A stretch of DNA of 64,000 nt. Origin: Klebsiella michiganensis (GTDB taxonomy: Bacteria; Pseudomonadota; Gammaproteobacteria; Enterobacterales; Enterobacteriaceae). The notes below the pieces were generated by a model. It ran no database searches. It was given only the letters and a program-made list of their open reading frames with translations, and was not told the origin of the DNA. Made by a program: the position numbers and the translations under genes. Positions 7,403 to 16,175 of the stretch are shown here, in pieces (within the stretch, counting starts at the first letter, position 1; the number at the start of each line of letters is the position of its first letter). The DNA lies in contig CP011077.1 in assembly GCA_000963575.1 (NCBI GenBank), positions 868,001 to 932,000 on the forward strand, given 5' to 3'.

Positions 7403-9847
7403 TTATGCGGCTTCAACCTTTCTGTGCTTTTCCGGCACCTTCACCGGCTGTGTTGCCAGCGCCTCCGGATCAAACTCATCCACGTTGATACTGCGCAGGC
7501 GGCTCGCTTCAGCCTTGGTCAAAATCGCTGCTTCATCAGCGGTGATCTTGCCTTCACCCAGCAGCTGTTTCGCCAGTTCATCCAGACGAGTGAACGGCAA
7601 ATTGCGCTTCAGCTCTTTGCAGACGCGCTGGTGGATAGGCTCAGCGGCCATAATATCCAGCAGGGCGGCCTCCAGCAGGCCAGCAGGGTTATGCTCGCTC
7701 GGCGTCAGGTACTGACCGCGGCCAATACGGGTACGGGTTGCCGACGGCACCTGCAGGATTTTCGCCAGCTTGTGGTCCAGGGCATCGGACGGAGCATCGT
7801 AGCGACGGCCCAGCGGGAAGATAACCAGGCGCAGCGTGCCGGCCACAAAGCGGTTCGGGAAGTTGCGCAGCAGGTCATCGATCGCCTGTTCAGCCTGATA
7901 CAGCGCGTCCTGCACGCCCCAGTGAACCAGCGGCAGATCCGCTTCGTTACGGCCTTCATCTTCGTAGCGCTTCAGCACCGCCGTCGCCAGATAAAGCTGG
8001 CTCAGTACATCGCCCAGGCGAGCGGAGATACGCTCCCGGCGCTTCAGGCTACCGCCCAGCACGGCCATGGAGACATCCGACAGCAGCGCCAGGTTTGCGC
8101 TCAGGCGGTTAATGTACTGGTAATAGCGTTTAGTCGCATCGCGGGTTGGCGTGCTGCTGCCCAGGCCATTGGTCAGGCCCAGCCACAGGCTGCGCATTTT
8201 GTTGCTGCCTACGTGGCCGATGTGTTTGAACAGCAGTTTATCGAAGGCATTCACGTCGTTATTCTGCGCCGCGGCCATCTCTTCCAGCACGTACGGATGG
8301 CAGCGAATTGCGCCCTGGCCGAAGATAATCATGCTGCGGGTCAGAATGTTGGCGCCTTCAACGGTGATAGCAATCGGCGCCCCCTGGTAAGCACGGGCCA
8401 CGAAGTTACCGTCACCGAGCATGATGCCTTTCCCGCCGACGATATCCATCGCATCAAGAATGGCGCGCTGGCCGCGGTGGGTACAGTGGTACTTAACAAT
8501 CGCAGAGAGTACGGCAGGTTTCTCACCGAGCACGATACCGTAGGTAATTAAAGAGGCAGCAGCATCCATCACGTAGGCGTTACCGGCGATACGCGCCAGC
8601 GGCTCTTCAATCCCTTCCATTTTACCGATAGAGATCTTGAACTGACGGCGGATGTGAGCGTAGGCCCCTGTAGCCATCGCCACGGTTTTCAGACCGCCGG
8701 TGGCGTTAGATGGCAGAGTGATGCCGCGACCCACGGACAGGCACTCAACCAGCATGCGCCAGCCCTGGCCGGCCATTTTCGGGCCGCCGATAATAAAGTC
8801 GATAGGCACAAAGATGTCTTTCCCACGGGTTGGGCCGTTCTGGAACGGCACGTTCAGCGGGAAGTGGCGTTTACCGATTTCCACGCCCGGCGTGTGGGTT
8901 GGGATTAGCGCACAGGTAATACCGAGGTCTTCTTCGCCGCCGAGCAGGCGGTTCGGGTCAGACAGTTTAAACGCCAGGCCCAGCACGGTGGCGATCGGGG
9001 CCAGCGTAATATAGCGTTTGTTCCAGGTCAGGCGCATACCAAGCACCTGTTCGCCCTGCCATTCGCCCATGCAAACCACGCCGCTGTCCGGGATTGCACC
9101 GGCATCGGAACCGGCTTCCGGGCTGGTCAGCGCGAAGCAAGGAATTTCCAGACCGCGCGCCAGGCGTGGCAGGTAGTGATCTTTTTGCTCTTCGGTGCCG
9201 TAGTGCTGCAGCAGTTCACCCGGGCCTAAAGAGTTAGGCACGCCGACGGTAATCGCCAGGATCCCGGAAACGCCGGACAGTTTTTGCAGGACGCGAGCCT
9301 GCGCATAGGCAGAAAACTCGAGGCCGCCGTACTCTTTCTTAATGATCATCGCGAAGAAGCGATGCTCTTTCAGGAAGGCCCACAGCTCAGGAGGCAGGTC
9401 TGCCAGCTCATGGGTTATCTGGAAGTCGTTCGCCATGCGGCAGGCTTCTTCCACCGGGCCATCAAGGAACGCCTGCTCCTCTTCGGTCAGCTTTGGCTGC
9501 GGGTAGTTATGCAGCTTCTGCCAGTCCGGCTTGCCGCGGAACAGATCGCCTTCCCACCAGGTTGTGCCGGCGTCGATGGCTTCTTTTTCGGTGCGGGACA
9601 TCGGCGGCATCACTTTACGGAAGCCACGGAAGACAGGGGCGGAAATCAGTGATTTACGCAGCGGCGTCACCAGCAGCGGCACCAGAATCACCGCCAGCGG
9701 AACCAGCACCCAGAAAGACCAAATGCCAGCGAAGCCCAGCGCGGCGGTCCACGCGAGCAGAATCACGCTGCTAAGCAGCAGATTTGCCTGGTGATAGAAC
9801 AACACACCCAGCAGAACAACGGTAAGGACAATGCTTAAAATCAACAT
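7403..9847 (-). CDS. fadE: FadE, acyl-CoA dehydrogenase
   Basis: An 814-residue protein, the same length as E. coli FadE and highly similar throughout. It catalyses the first FAD-dependent step of fatty-acid beta-oxidation. The N-terminus MLILSIVLTVVLLGVLFYHQ has two hydrophobic segments (residues about 1-60) that probably anchor it to the inner membrane. The dehydrogenase core contains FALTSPEAGSDAGAIPD and the C-terminus ends VEAA. The start at 9847 matches E. coli; a longer frame reaching 10036 would run through the FadR site and is rejected. Confidence 0.96.
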   Translation of the reverse strand: MLILSIVLTVVLLGVLFYHQANLLLSSVILLAWTAALGFAGIWSFWVLVPLAVILVPLLVTPLRKSLISAPVFRGFRKVMPPMSRTEKEAIDAGTTWWEGDLFRGKPDWQKLHNYPQPKLTEEEQAFLDGPVEEACRMANDFQITHELADLPPELWAFLKEHRFFAMIIKKEYGGLEFSAYAQARVLQKLSGVSGILAITVGVPNSLGPGELLQHYGTEEQKDHYLPRLARGLEIPCFALTSPEAGSDAGAIPDSGVVCMGEWQGEQVLGMRLTWNKRYITLAPIATVLGLAFKLSDPNRLLGGEEDLGITCALIPTHTPGVEIGKRHFPLNVPFQNGPTRGKDIFVPIDFIIGGPKMAGQGWRMLVECLSVGRGITLPSNATGGLKTVAMATGAYAHIRRQFKISIGKMEGIEEPLARIAGNAYVMDAAASLITYGIVLGEKPAVLSAIVKYHCTHRGQRAILDAMDIVGGKGIMLGDGNFVARAYQGAPIAITVEGANILTRSMIIFGQGAIRCHPYVLEEMAAAQNNDVNAFDKLLFKHIGHVGSNKMRSLWLGLTNGLGSSTPTRDATKRYYQYINRLSANLALLSDVSMAVLGGSLKRRERISARLGDVLSQLYLATAVLKRYEDEGRNEADLPLVHWGVQDALYQAEQAIDDLLRNFPNRFVAGTLRLVIFPLGRRYDAPSDALDHKLAKILQVPSATRTRIGRGQYLTPSEHNPAGLLEAALLDIMAAEPIHQRVCKELKRNLPFTRLDELAKQLLGEGKITADEAAILTKAEASRLRSINVDEFDPEALATQPVKVPEKHRKVEAA

Positions 9848-9868
9848 AAAGAAAGCTCCCTTGCTTGT

Positions 9869-9885
9869 AGGAGGTCTGACCACTT
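9869..9885 (-). promoter_or_regulatory. FadR operator of fadE
   Basis: AGGAGGTCTGACCACTT matches the inverted FadR consensus AANAGGTCNGACCAGTT at 13 of 15 defined positions. It lies 22 bp upstream of the fadE start, so fadE should be repressed by FadR and released by long-chain acyl-CoA. Confidence 0.8.
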
Positions 9886-10076
9886 GTGATGTATTGGTTG
9901 TAGTGGATGTTGCTTTCTTTAGCAATGTGTTTACAAAATAATTACAACCTTGCTCACATTGTTGTCGCACTTCCCGGGAAAACCCCGGCTTAACACGCGG
10001 GGTTACGCTTCTCGCTTTCGGCGCTATCCGGTACACTGCGGGATGTGAAATTCACTCAAACCTCAAGGACCTCCTC

Positions 10077-10658
10077 ATGTACCAGGATCTTATTCGTAGT
10101 GAGCTAAATGAAGCGGCGGAAACGCTGACTAACTTCCTTAAGGATGAAGCCAACATTCATGCCATCCAGCGCGCAGCGGTGCTGCTGGCAGATAGTTTCA
10201 AAGCGGGCGGCAAAGTACTGTCCTGCGGAAACGGTGGCTCACACTGCGATGCTATGCACTTTGCGGAAGAGTTAACTGGCCGCTATCGTGAAAACCGCCC
10301 GGGCTACCCGGCGATCGCGATTTCTGACGTGAGCCACATCTCCTGCGTCAGCAACGATTTTGGCTACGACTATGTCTTCTCTCGCTACGTTGAAGCCGTT
10401 GGCCGCGAAGGCGACGTGCTGCTGGGGATCTCCACTTCCGGCAACTCCGGCAACGTCATCAAAGCGATTGAGGCTGCCCGCGCGAAAGGCATGAAAGTCA
10501 TTACCCTGACCGGCAAAGACGGCGGCAAAATGGCCGGCACGGCGGACATCGAAATTCGCGTGCCGCATTTCGGTTATGCGGACCGTATTCAGGAAATTCA
10601 CATCAAAGTGATCCACATCCTGATTCAGTTAATCGAAAAAGAAATGGTTAAAGCTTAG
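10077..10658 (+). CDS. gmhA: GmhA, sedoheptulose-7-phosphate isomerase
   Basis: A 193-residue SIS-fold isomerase making D-glycero-D-manno-heptose 7-phosphate, the first step of ADP-heptose synthesis for the LPS inner core. Family segments are SCGNGGSHCDAMHFAEEL and ISTSGNSGNVIKAI. Length and sequence equal E. coli GmhA (LpcA). AAGGACC lies upstream of ATG 10077. It is divergent from fadE as in E. coli. Confidence 0.97.
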   Translation: MYQDLIRSELNEAAETLTNFLKDEANIHAIQRAAVLLADSFKAGGKVLSCGNGGSHCDAMHFAEELTGRYRENRPGYPAIAISDVSHISCVSNDFGYDYVFSRYVEAVGREGDVLLGISTSGNSGNVIKAIEAARAKGMKVITLTGKDGGKMAGTADIEIRVPHFGYADRIQEIHIKVIHILIQLIEKEMVKA

Positions 10659-10669
10659 CCCGTAGTGCT

Positions 10670-10691
10670 CCCTGCTCCTCCCGGAGCAGGG
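10670..10691 (+). terminator. Hairpin between gmhA and yafJ
   Basis: Nine-bp stem CCCTGCTCC / GGAGCAGGG with a 4-base loop in the 56-bp gap. There is no clean T-run, so it may be a weak terminator or an attenuating or stabilising structure. Confidence 0.5.
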
Positions 10692-10714
10692 GCATTCGTT
10701 GTGGGAGAGAAGAG

Positions 10715-11482
10715 ATGTGCGAACTGCTCGGGATGAGTGCCAACGTACCGACGGATATCTGTTTTAGTTTTACCGGACTGGTGCAGCGCGGAGGCGGAAC
10801 AGGCCCCCATAAAGACGGCTGGGGTATTACCTTCTACGAAGGAAAAGGCTGCCGCACGTTTAAAGATCCGCAGCCGAGCTTTAATTCGCCCATCGCCCGC
10901 CTCGTCCAGGATTACCCGATTAAATCCTGCTCGGTTGTGGCACATATTCGCCAGGCGAACCGCGGCAAAGTAGCGCTGGAAAATACCCATCCGTTCACCC
11001 GCGAACTGTGGGGCCGCAACTGGACTTATGCCCACAACGGGCAGCTAAAAGGCTATCGCACCCTGGAGACGGGGACGTTCCGCCCGATTGGCGAAACGGA
11101 CAGCGAGCAGGCGTTCTGCTGGCTACTACACAAACTCACGCAGCGTTACCCGCGCACGCCGGGCAATATGGAAGCGGTGTTCCGCTATATTACTGAACTG
11201 GGTGCAGAGCTGAGAGAAAAGGGCGTGTTTAACATGCTGCTGTCGGACGGGAGCTACGTGATGGCGTTTTGCTCGACGAACCTGTTCTGGATCACCCGCA
11301 GAGCGCCGTTCGGCGTAGCCAAGCTGCTGGATCAGGATGTGGAAATTGATTTTCAGGAAGAGACCACACCGAATGATGTGGTCACGGTCATCGCGACTCA
11401 GCCGCTGACGGCCAACGAAACCTGGCACAAAATTGAGCCAGGCAAGTCGGCGTTATTTTGCCTCGGTGAGCTTATAGTTTGA
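10715..11482 (+). CDS. yafJ: YafJ, class II glutamine amidotransferase-like protein
   Basis: A 255-residue protein beginning MCELLGM, so Cys2 becomes the N-terminal nucleophile after Met removal, as in Ntn glutamine amidotransferases. Supporting segments are GWGITFYEG, VAHIRQANRG and YAHNGQLKG. The substrate is unknown in E. coli. The 3' end overlaps the convergent dpaA by 30 bases. GGAGAG precedes the start. Confidence 0.9.
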   Translation: MCELLGMSANVPTDICFSFTGLVQRGGGTGPHKDGWGITFYEGKGCRTFKDPQPSFNSPIARLVQDYPIKSCSVVAHIRQANRGKVALENTHPFTRELWGRNWTYAHNGQLKGYRTLETGTFRPIGETDSEQAFCWLLHKLTQRYPRTPGNMEAVFRYITELGAELREKGVFNMLLSDGSYVMAFCSTNLFWITRRAPFGVAKLLDQDVEIDFQEETTPNDVVTVIATQPLTANETWHKIEPGKSALFCLGELIV

Positions 11483-12193
11483 AGCCAGCTGTGGCTGAAC
11501 TGGCGTCATCACGGCAGGTTTGCTGATGACGTAGTTCCCGCTGACCACGGCCACGCCCGGTGGCTGATGGTTGGCCGCGAAGTAGTCATAACCAGGCTTC
11601 AGCTCTTTCCAGAAGTTGATGTAGGTGGAGTACTTGTGGCGTTCCATATTGGCATCGGTCATGCGGAACGGGAAGATACTGACCTGCACGCGCGGCTGGC
11701 CAAACACCAAAGCCCCGGTCACAAACTGGAAGATTTCGTCGATACCGGAGTCGGTCATGGCATAGCAGCCAATGGACACGCAGGCTCCGTGAATCATCAG
11801 GTACTTCCCTTCATAGCCGTGAGCACGGTCAAATTCATTCGGGAAGCCAATATTAATGGCTTTATAGAAGCGGCTGTCCGGTTTTAACTGACTGCGATCA
11901 ACGCTATAAAACCCTTCCGGGCTTTTAAAATCACCCTGGCGCTGTTTTGGCCCCAGGCCGCCGGAATAGTTACAGATGCGGTAACTGTTGAGGAGCTGAT
12001 ACTGCTCGCCCATCTTCACCCACAGTTCCAGGGTCCGCTCTTCTTTAAAGATTTGAATATAAACCGGGGAGCCCATTAGCTGCTGTCTGCTATCTTTGCC
12101 GACAGGGGCGGCGACACCGCCGCTATTAAGCAGGCTGGCGAAAGAGAAAAACGGCATAGAGAGCATCGCAATAATCAGTGCGATCTTACGCAT
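11453..12193 (-). CDS. dpaA: DpaA (YafK), L,D-transpeptidase-fold Lpp-peptidoglycan hydrolase
   Basis: A 246-residue protein with a cleavable signal peptide (MRKIALIIAMLSMPFFSFA). The YkuD catalytic motif appears as YLMIHGACVSIGCYAM with the active Cys in SIGC. E. coli YafK (DpaA/LdtF) releases Braun lipoprotein from peptidoglycan rather than cross-linking, and this sequence is closely collinear with it. Convergent overlap with yafJ is conserved. Confidence 0.92.
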   Translation of the reverse strand: MRKIALIIAMLSMPFFSFASLLNSGGVAAPVGKDSRQQLMGSPVYIQIFKEERTLELWVKMGEQYQLLNSYRICNYSGGLGPKQRQGDFKSPEGFYSVDRSQLKPDSRFYKAINIGFPNEFDRAHGYEGKYLMIHGACVSIGCYAMTDSGIDEIFQFVTGALVFGQPRVQVSIFPFRMTDANMERHKYSTYINFWKELKPGYDYFAANHQPPGVAVVSGNYVISKPAVMTPVQPQLASNYKLTEAK

Positions 12194-12446
12194 ACTGCTT
12201 GATTCCTTGATAAACCTGAAACTAACAGCCAGGACGGCTAAAGGGACCCGAAATCAGAAAATTCTGTACAGGATTGCGCTCACATTAGCATCGTGGCTAA
12301 TTTTCGCAAGCGCCAGACGCGGGCGTTTACACATTTTATTGGAATCAATTGGAGTTTTTGCAGTGCGTCACTTTATGCCCGTGGTGACGCCGTTCCCTCG
12401 GCCGTTATTCGTCGGCCAGCGGCAGTTTCCCCATCCTGAAAATTAG

Positions 12447-12462
12447 CTGTATACTTATCCAG
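12447..12462 (+). promoter_or_regulatory. LexA (SOS) box of dinB
   Basis: CTGTATACTTATCCAG has the CTG-N10-CAG form and is close to the E. coli dinB SOS box. It lies 24 bp upstream of the dinB ATG. Confidence 0.9.
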
Positions 12463-12486
12463 TGATATTTTTCTGGTTGAGTGGAT

Positions 12487-13542
12487 ATGCGTAAAATCAT
12501 TCATGTCGATATGGACTGCTTTTTTGCCGCCGTTGAGATGCGTGATAATCCGGCCCTGCGCGATATCCCGCTCGCCATTGGCGGCAGCGCCCAGCGGCGC
12601 GGCGTGATCAGCACGGCGAACTATCCAGCCAGAAAATACGGCGTGCGCAGCGCGATGTCGACCGCAATGGCGTTGAAACTGTGTCCGCACCTTACTCTGC
12701 TACCGGGGCGGTTTGAGGCCTATAAAGAAGCCTCCAGCCATATTCGAGAAATCTTCGCCCGCTATACCCCGCTCATCGAACCTTTGTCGCTGGATGAAGC
12801 CTATCTGGACGTGACCCACAGTGAGCACTGCCAGGGCTCGGCCACGTTGATGGCCCGAGAAATTCGCCAGGCCATCGCCGACGAACTGAACCTGACCGCC
12901 TCAGCCGGTATTGCGCCGATTAAATTTCTGGCCAAGATTGCCTCCGATCTCAATAAACCCAACGGCCAGTATGTTATTACGCCCGAACAGGTACCGGACT
13001 TTTTAGCGACGCTGCCGCTCGGGAAAATTCCCGGCGTGGGCAAAGTGACGGCAGCGAAACTCGAAACCCTCGGCCTGCGAACCTGTGCCGACGTACAAAA
13101 TGCCGACCTGGCGATGCTGTTAAAGCGCTTCGGGAAATTTGGCCGGGTGCTTTGGGAGCGCAGCCAGGGCATAGATGAGCGGGAGATCAGTAACGATCGT
13201 CAGAGAAAGTCGGTGGGGGTAGAGCGGACGCTGGCCGAAGACATACATGAATGGCACGAATGCGAAGAGATTATTGAACGTCTGTATCCTGAACTTGAGC
13301 GGCGGTTGGCCAAAGAGCGGGCCGATCTGCGCATCGCCCGGCAGGGCATCAAGCTCAAGTTTAACGACTTCCAGCTGACGACCCAGGAACATGTCTGGCC
13401 GAAGCTGAATAAAGAAGACCTGATTGCCACCGCCCGGAAAACCTGGCTGGAGCGGAGGGGAGGGCGCGGCGTCCGGCTGGTGGGGCTGCATGTGACCCTG
13501 CTCGACCCACAGCTGGAGAGGCAGTTACTGCTGGGGTTGTGA
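12487..13542 (+). CDS. dinB: DinB, DNA polymerase IV (Y family)
   Basis: A 351-residue translesion polymerase, the same length as E. coli. The N-terminus MRKIIHVDMDCFFAAVE carries the first catalytic Asp and the steric-gate Phe; the second acidic pair is in SLDEAYLDVT. The C-terminal end (QLLLGL) keeps the beta-clamp-binding motif. The start follows E. coli; a GTG two codons upstream is possible. SOS control is indicated by the LexA box. Confidence 0.96.
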   Translation: MRKIIHVDMDCFFAAVEMRDNPALRDIPLAIGGSAQRRGVISTANYPARKYGVRSAMSTAMALKLCPHLTLLPGRFEAYKEASSHIREIFARYTPLIEPLSLDEAYLDVTHSEHCQGSATLMAREIRQAIADELNLTASAGIAPIKFLAKIASDLNKPNGQYVITPEQVPDFLATLPLGKIPGVGKVTAAKLETLGLRTCADVQNADLAMLLKRFGKFGRVLWERSQGIDEREISNDRQRKSVGVERTLAEDIHEWHECEEIIERLYPELERRLAKERADLRIARQGIKLKFNDFQLTTQEHVWPKLNKEDLIATARKTWLERRGGRGVRLVGLHVTLLDPQLERQLLLGL

Positions 13543-13549
13543 ACAAGAC

Positions 13550-13729
13550 CCTCATCCCGGCCTTCTCTCTGGAAGGGAGAAGGAGAAAAACACGTTATTG
13601 CTGAAAGTAAGGCAGACAAAGAAGATCCTCTCGCCATGTGAGAGAAAGCGTCAGGGAGAAAGAAGAAAGTAAGGCAGACAAAGAAGATCCCCTCTCCCTT
13701 TTAGGGAGAGGGTTAGGGTGAGGGTAAAA
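13550..13729. repeat. Intergenic repeat cluster between dinB and pepD
   Basis: It contains an exact 26-bp direct repeat starting GAAAGTAAGGCAGACA at 13603 and 13665, 62 bp apart. Pyrimidine/purine hairpins follow the pattern CCCTCTCCC-TTTTA-GGGAGAGGG and the block ends GTTAGGGTGAGGG. The same hairpin type appears three times at 39548-39690. It is REP-like and non-coding, and fills the place where E. coli has yafNOP and prfH. Confidence 0.65.
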
Positions 13730-13730
13730 C

Positions 13731-15188
13731 TTACTTCGCCGGAATCGCCTTCAGCAGCTCGGTCAGCAGCGTCCAGTACTGGCCAACGCTCTCAATATGT
13801 ACCTGCTCGTCCGGGGAGTGCGGGCCGGTAATGGTTGGCCCGATGGAAACCATGTCCATCTCCGGGTATGGCTTTTTGAACAGACCGCATTCCAGACCGG
13901 CGTGGATAACCATGATGTTTGGCGTCTGGTTGAACAGCTTCTGGTAAGTCTCACGCACCAGGCCCATCACCGGAGAGTTAGCGTCCGGCTGCCAGCCAGG
14001 ATAGCTGCCTTTGGCCACGGTTTTTGCCCCGGCCAGTTCACCCAGGGACTCCAGCACGCTAACCACGTAGTCTTTACCGGAATCGATCAGGGAACGAATC
14101 AGGCAGATAATTTCTGCGCTGTCGTCGCCCATGGTCACAACGCCCGCGTTCAGGGAAGTCTCAACCACGCCTTTCACTGCGTCGGAATTACGGATCACGC
14201 CGTTTGGCGTCGCGTTCAGCAGGTGCAGGAAGGTATCGCGAGTTTTGGCGGTCAGCGCCTGTTTATCAGAAGCCGTGGCCTCAACCAGAACGGTAAGGTT
14301 CTTCTCTACTGCAGACAGCTCGTTTTTCAGGACGGCCAGGTAGTCGTTGGCCGCAGACTTCAGCTCGGCTGCTTTCGCCGCAGGCACGGCCAGCGTGGCG
14401 AAGGCTTCACGCGGAATCGCGTTCCGCAGAGTACCGCCGTTCAGATCGAGCAGGCGTGCATCCAGTTCCGCTGCATGAGCCAGCAGGAAGCGAGCCAGCA
14501 GCTTGTTGGCGTTCCCCAGGCCCAGATGAATATCTGCGCCAGAGTGGCCGCCTTTCAGCCCTTTGATGGTCAGCTTGAAGGTGTCAAACCCAGCAGGAAC
14601 GGCTTCACGCTGCAGCGGCAGCGTGGTGATGAAGTCGATCCCGCCCGCGCAGCCCATGTAGATCTCACCTTCGGTTTCGGAGTCGGTGTTGATCAGGATA
14701 TCTGCCTGCATCCAGCCCGCCTGCAGGCCAAATGCGCCGTCCATCCCGGCTTCTTCGGTCATGGTCAGCAGCACTTCCAGCGGGCCGTGCGCCACGCTGT
14801 CGTCAGCCAGCACCGCCAGCGCGGATGCCATACCGATGCCGTTGTCTGCGCCCAGAGTGGTGCCGCGCGCTTTTACCCACTCGCCGTCGATGTACGGCTG
14901 AATAGGATCTTTAGTGAAGTCGTGAACGGTGTCGTTGTTTTTCTGCGGCACCATGTCGAGGTGCGCCTGGAGCGCCACAGGTTTGCGGTTTTCCATGCCC
15001 GGGGTAGCAGGCTTGCGAATCAGGATATTTCCCACCTGGTCACGTTCGACGTGCAGGCCTTTTTCTTTTGCCCAGGACAGGATGTGTTCCGCCAGCGCTT
15101 CTTCATGATAGGACGGATGCGGAATAGAACAGATTTTGGCAAAAATATCCCACAGCGGCTGTGGCGATAATTGAGACAATTCAGACAC
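13731..15188 (-). CDS. pepD: PepD, aminoacyl-histidine dipeptidase (M20)
   Basis: A 485-residue cytosolic zinc dipeptidase (carnosinase-like), the same length as E. coli PepD. Metal-site segments are LQAHLDMVPQ, GADNGIGMA, TMTEEAGMDG and NTDSE. The start is GTG at 15188 with AGGGAG seven bases upstream, giving MSELSQLSPQ, identical to E. coli. A longer frame to 15350 lacks support. Confidence 0.96.
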   Translation of the reverse strand: MSELSQLSPQPLWDIFAKICSIPHPSYHEEALAEHILSWAKEKGLHVERDQVGNILIRKPATPGMENRKPVALQAHLDMVPQKNNDTVHDFTKDPIQPYIDGEWVKARGTTLGADNGIGMASALAVLADDSVAHGPLEVLLTMTEEAGMDGAFGLQAGWMQADILINTDSETEGEIYMGCAGGIDFITTLPLQREAVPAGFDTFKLTIKGLKGGHSGADIHLGLGNANKLLARFLLAHAAELDARLLDLNGGTLRNAIPREAFATLAVPAAKAAELKSAANDYLAVLKNELSAVEKNLTVLVEATASDKQALTAKTRDTFLHLLNATPNGVIRNSDAVKGVVETSLNAGVVTMGDDSAEIICLIRSLIDSGKDYVVSVLESLGELAGAKTVAKGSYPGWQPDANSPVMGLVRETYQKLFNQTPNIMVIHAGLECGLFKKPYPEMDMVSIGPTITGPHSPDEQVHIESVGQYWTLLTELLKAIPAK

Positions 15189-15443
15189 GTTGAGTCTCCC
15201 TGGAGTCGTTTTTTTGGCTGACCGGTTATGTTTTTGGCCGGGTTCAGATACACCACAAGCACGGCTTGCGCGATGTCCTGAGAATACCACTTTCTTTTGT
15301 TGCGTGAAGGCTGAATACGAGCAAAATCCGCTGCCAATGGCCCGTGGCACTGGTTTTTAGTGCGTCAGATCTCTATAATCTCGCGCAACCAAAACTCCTT
15401 CGAATACTTTTTAAGCCGTTATTTACAGGCCGGGACACTTCAC

Positions 15444-15902
15444 ATGAGCGAAAAATACGTCGTCACCTGGGACATGTTGCAGATTCACGCCCGCAAACTG
15501 GCTCAGCGTCTGCTGCCAGCCGAACAGTGGAAAGGCATTATTGCCGTTAGCCGTGGTGGCCTGGTGCCGGGCGCGCTGCTGGCTCGTGAACTGGGTATTC
15601 GCCATGTTGATACCGTTTGCATCTCCAGCTACGACCACGACAACCAGCGTGAGCTGACCGTGCTGAAGCGTGCGGAAGGCGACGGCGAAGGCTTCATCGT
15701 GATCGATGATCTGGTAGACACCGGTGGCACCGCGGTGGCGATTCGCGAAATGTATCCGAAAGCTCACTTCGTCACTATCTTCGCCAAACCAGCCGGTCAG
15801 CCGCTGGTGGACGACTACGTGATTGATATCCCGCAGGACACCTGGATTGAGCAGCCGTGGGACATGGGCGTGGTGTTTGTGCCGCCGTTGGCTGGCCGTT
15901 AA
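15444..15902 (+). CDS. gpt: Gpt, xanthine-guanine phosphoribosyltransferase
   Basis: A 152-residue purine-salvage enzyme, the length of E. coli Gpt. The PRPP-binding motif is FIVIDDLVDTGGTA and the pyrophosphate loop is SRGGLVPGA. The start MSEKYVVTW at 15444 matches the family; the frame is open 28 codons further upstream without a ribosome site. Confidence 0.97.
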   Translation: MSEKYVVTWDMLQIHARKLAQRLLPAEQWKGIIAVSRGGLVPGALLARELGIRHVDTVCISSYDHDNQRELTVLKRAEGDGEGFIVIDDLVDTGGTAVAIREMYPKAHFVTIFAKPAGQPLVDDYVIDIPQDTWIEQPWDMGVVFVPPLAGR

Positions 15903-15923
15903 TCCCCCAGAATTTGCATTGAG

Positions 15924-15955
15924 TTACGCCCGGCATAGCCGGGCGTAATCGTTTT
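15924..15955 (+). terminator. gpt terminator (first copy of a duplicated hairpin)
   Basis: Eleven-bp stem TTACGCCCGGC / GCCGGGCGTAA with an ATA loop, followed by TCGTTTT. A variant of the same hairpin stands at 16089. Confidence 0.8.
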
Positions 15956-15957
15956 GA

Positions 15958-15991
15958 CACAGAGGAAAAAAACGTGGTTTTTTCCTCTGTG
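15958..15991. terminator. A/T-rich hairpin downstream of gpt
   Basis: Fourteen-bp perfect stem CACAGAGGAAAAAA / TTTTTTCCTCTGTG with a 6-base loop. It resembles a bidirectional terminator with the T-run in the stem. It directly abuts copy 2 of the 88-90 bp element. Confidence 0.55.
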
Positions 15992-16080
15992 TGATTATCA
16001 GTTGAAAATCAAAAAATTGATTTTCCTTGTTTATTGTTTTGCATCCTCCGCAGCATCTTCACTTATTTGAGCTTTGTCAT
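15991..16080. repeat. 90-bp intergenic element, copy 2
   Basis: It begins GTGATTATC, has the inverted repeat GAAAATCAA-AAAA-TTGATTTTC (16004-16025), continues CCTTGTTTATT and ends CTTTGTCAT. It aligns with 6404-6491 over the whole length, most strongly in the first 45 bases. It is bracketed by two variants of a CGCCCG-type terminator hairpin. Confidence 0.6.
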
Positions 16081-16088
16081 TTATTTGG

Positions 16089-16110
16089 CGCCCGACATCG
16101 CCGGGCGTTT
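16089..16110 (+). terminator. Second copy of the gpt-downstream hairpin
   Basis: CGCCCG-ACATCGC-CGGGCG followed by TTTGTG. It differs from the hairpin at 15924 by only a few bases in the core. Confidence 0.5.
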
Positions 16111-16175
16111 GTGTTATTTCGGCCGTATCAGGCTACAATAGCGACGTTTCTCGTATTCATGGAGGCAGTGAAACG

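Noticed and set aside
7424..8551. 375-codon plus-strand frame opposite fadE
   Set aside because: GC-rich antisense shadow; fadE is certain.
12801..13637. Several minus-strand frames over dinB
   Set aside because: Shadow frames of the dinB gene with no independent support.
13797..15170. 457-codon plus-strand frame
   Set aside because: It is fully antisense to pepD, His/Gln/Arg-rich as a typical shadow frame, and has no domain.
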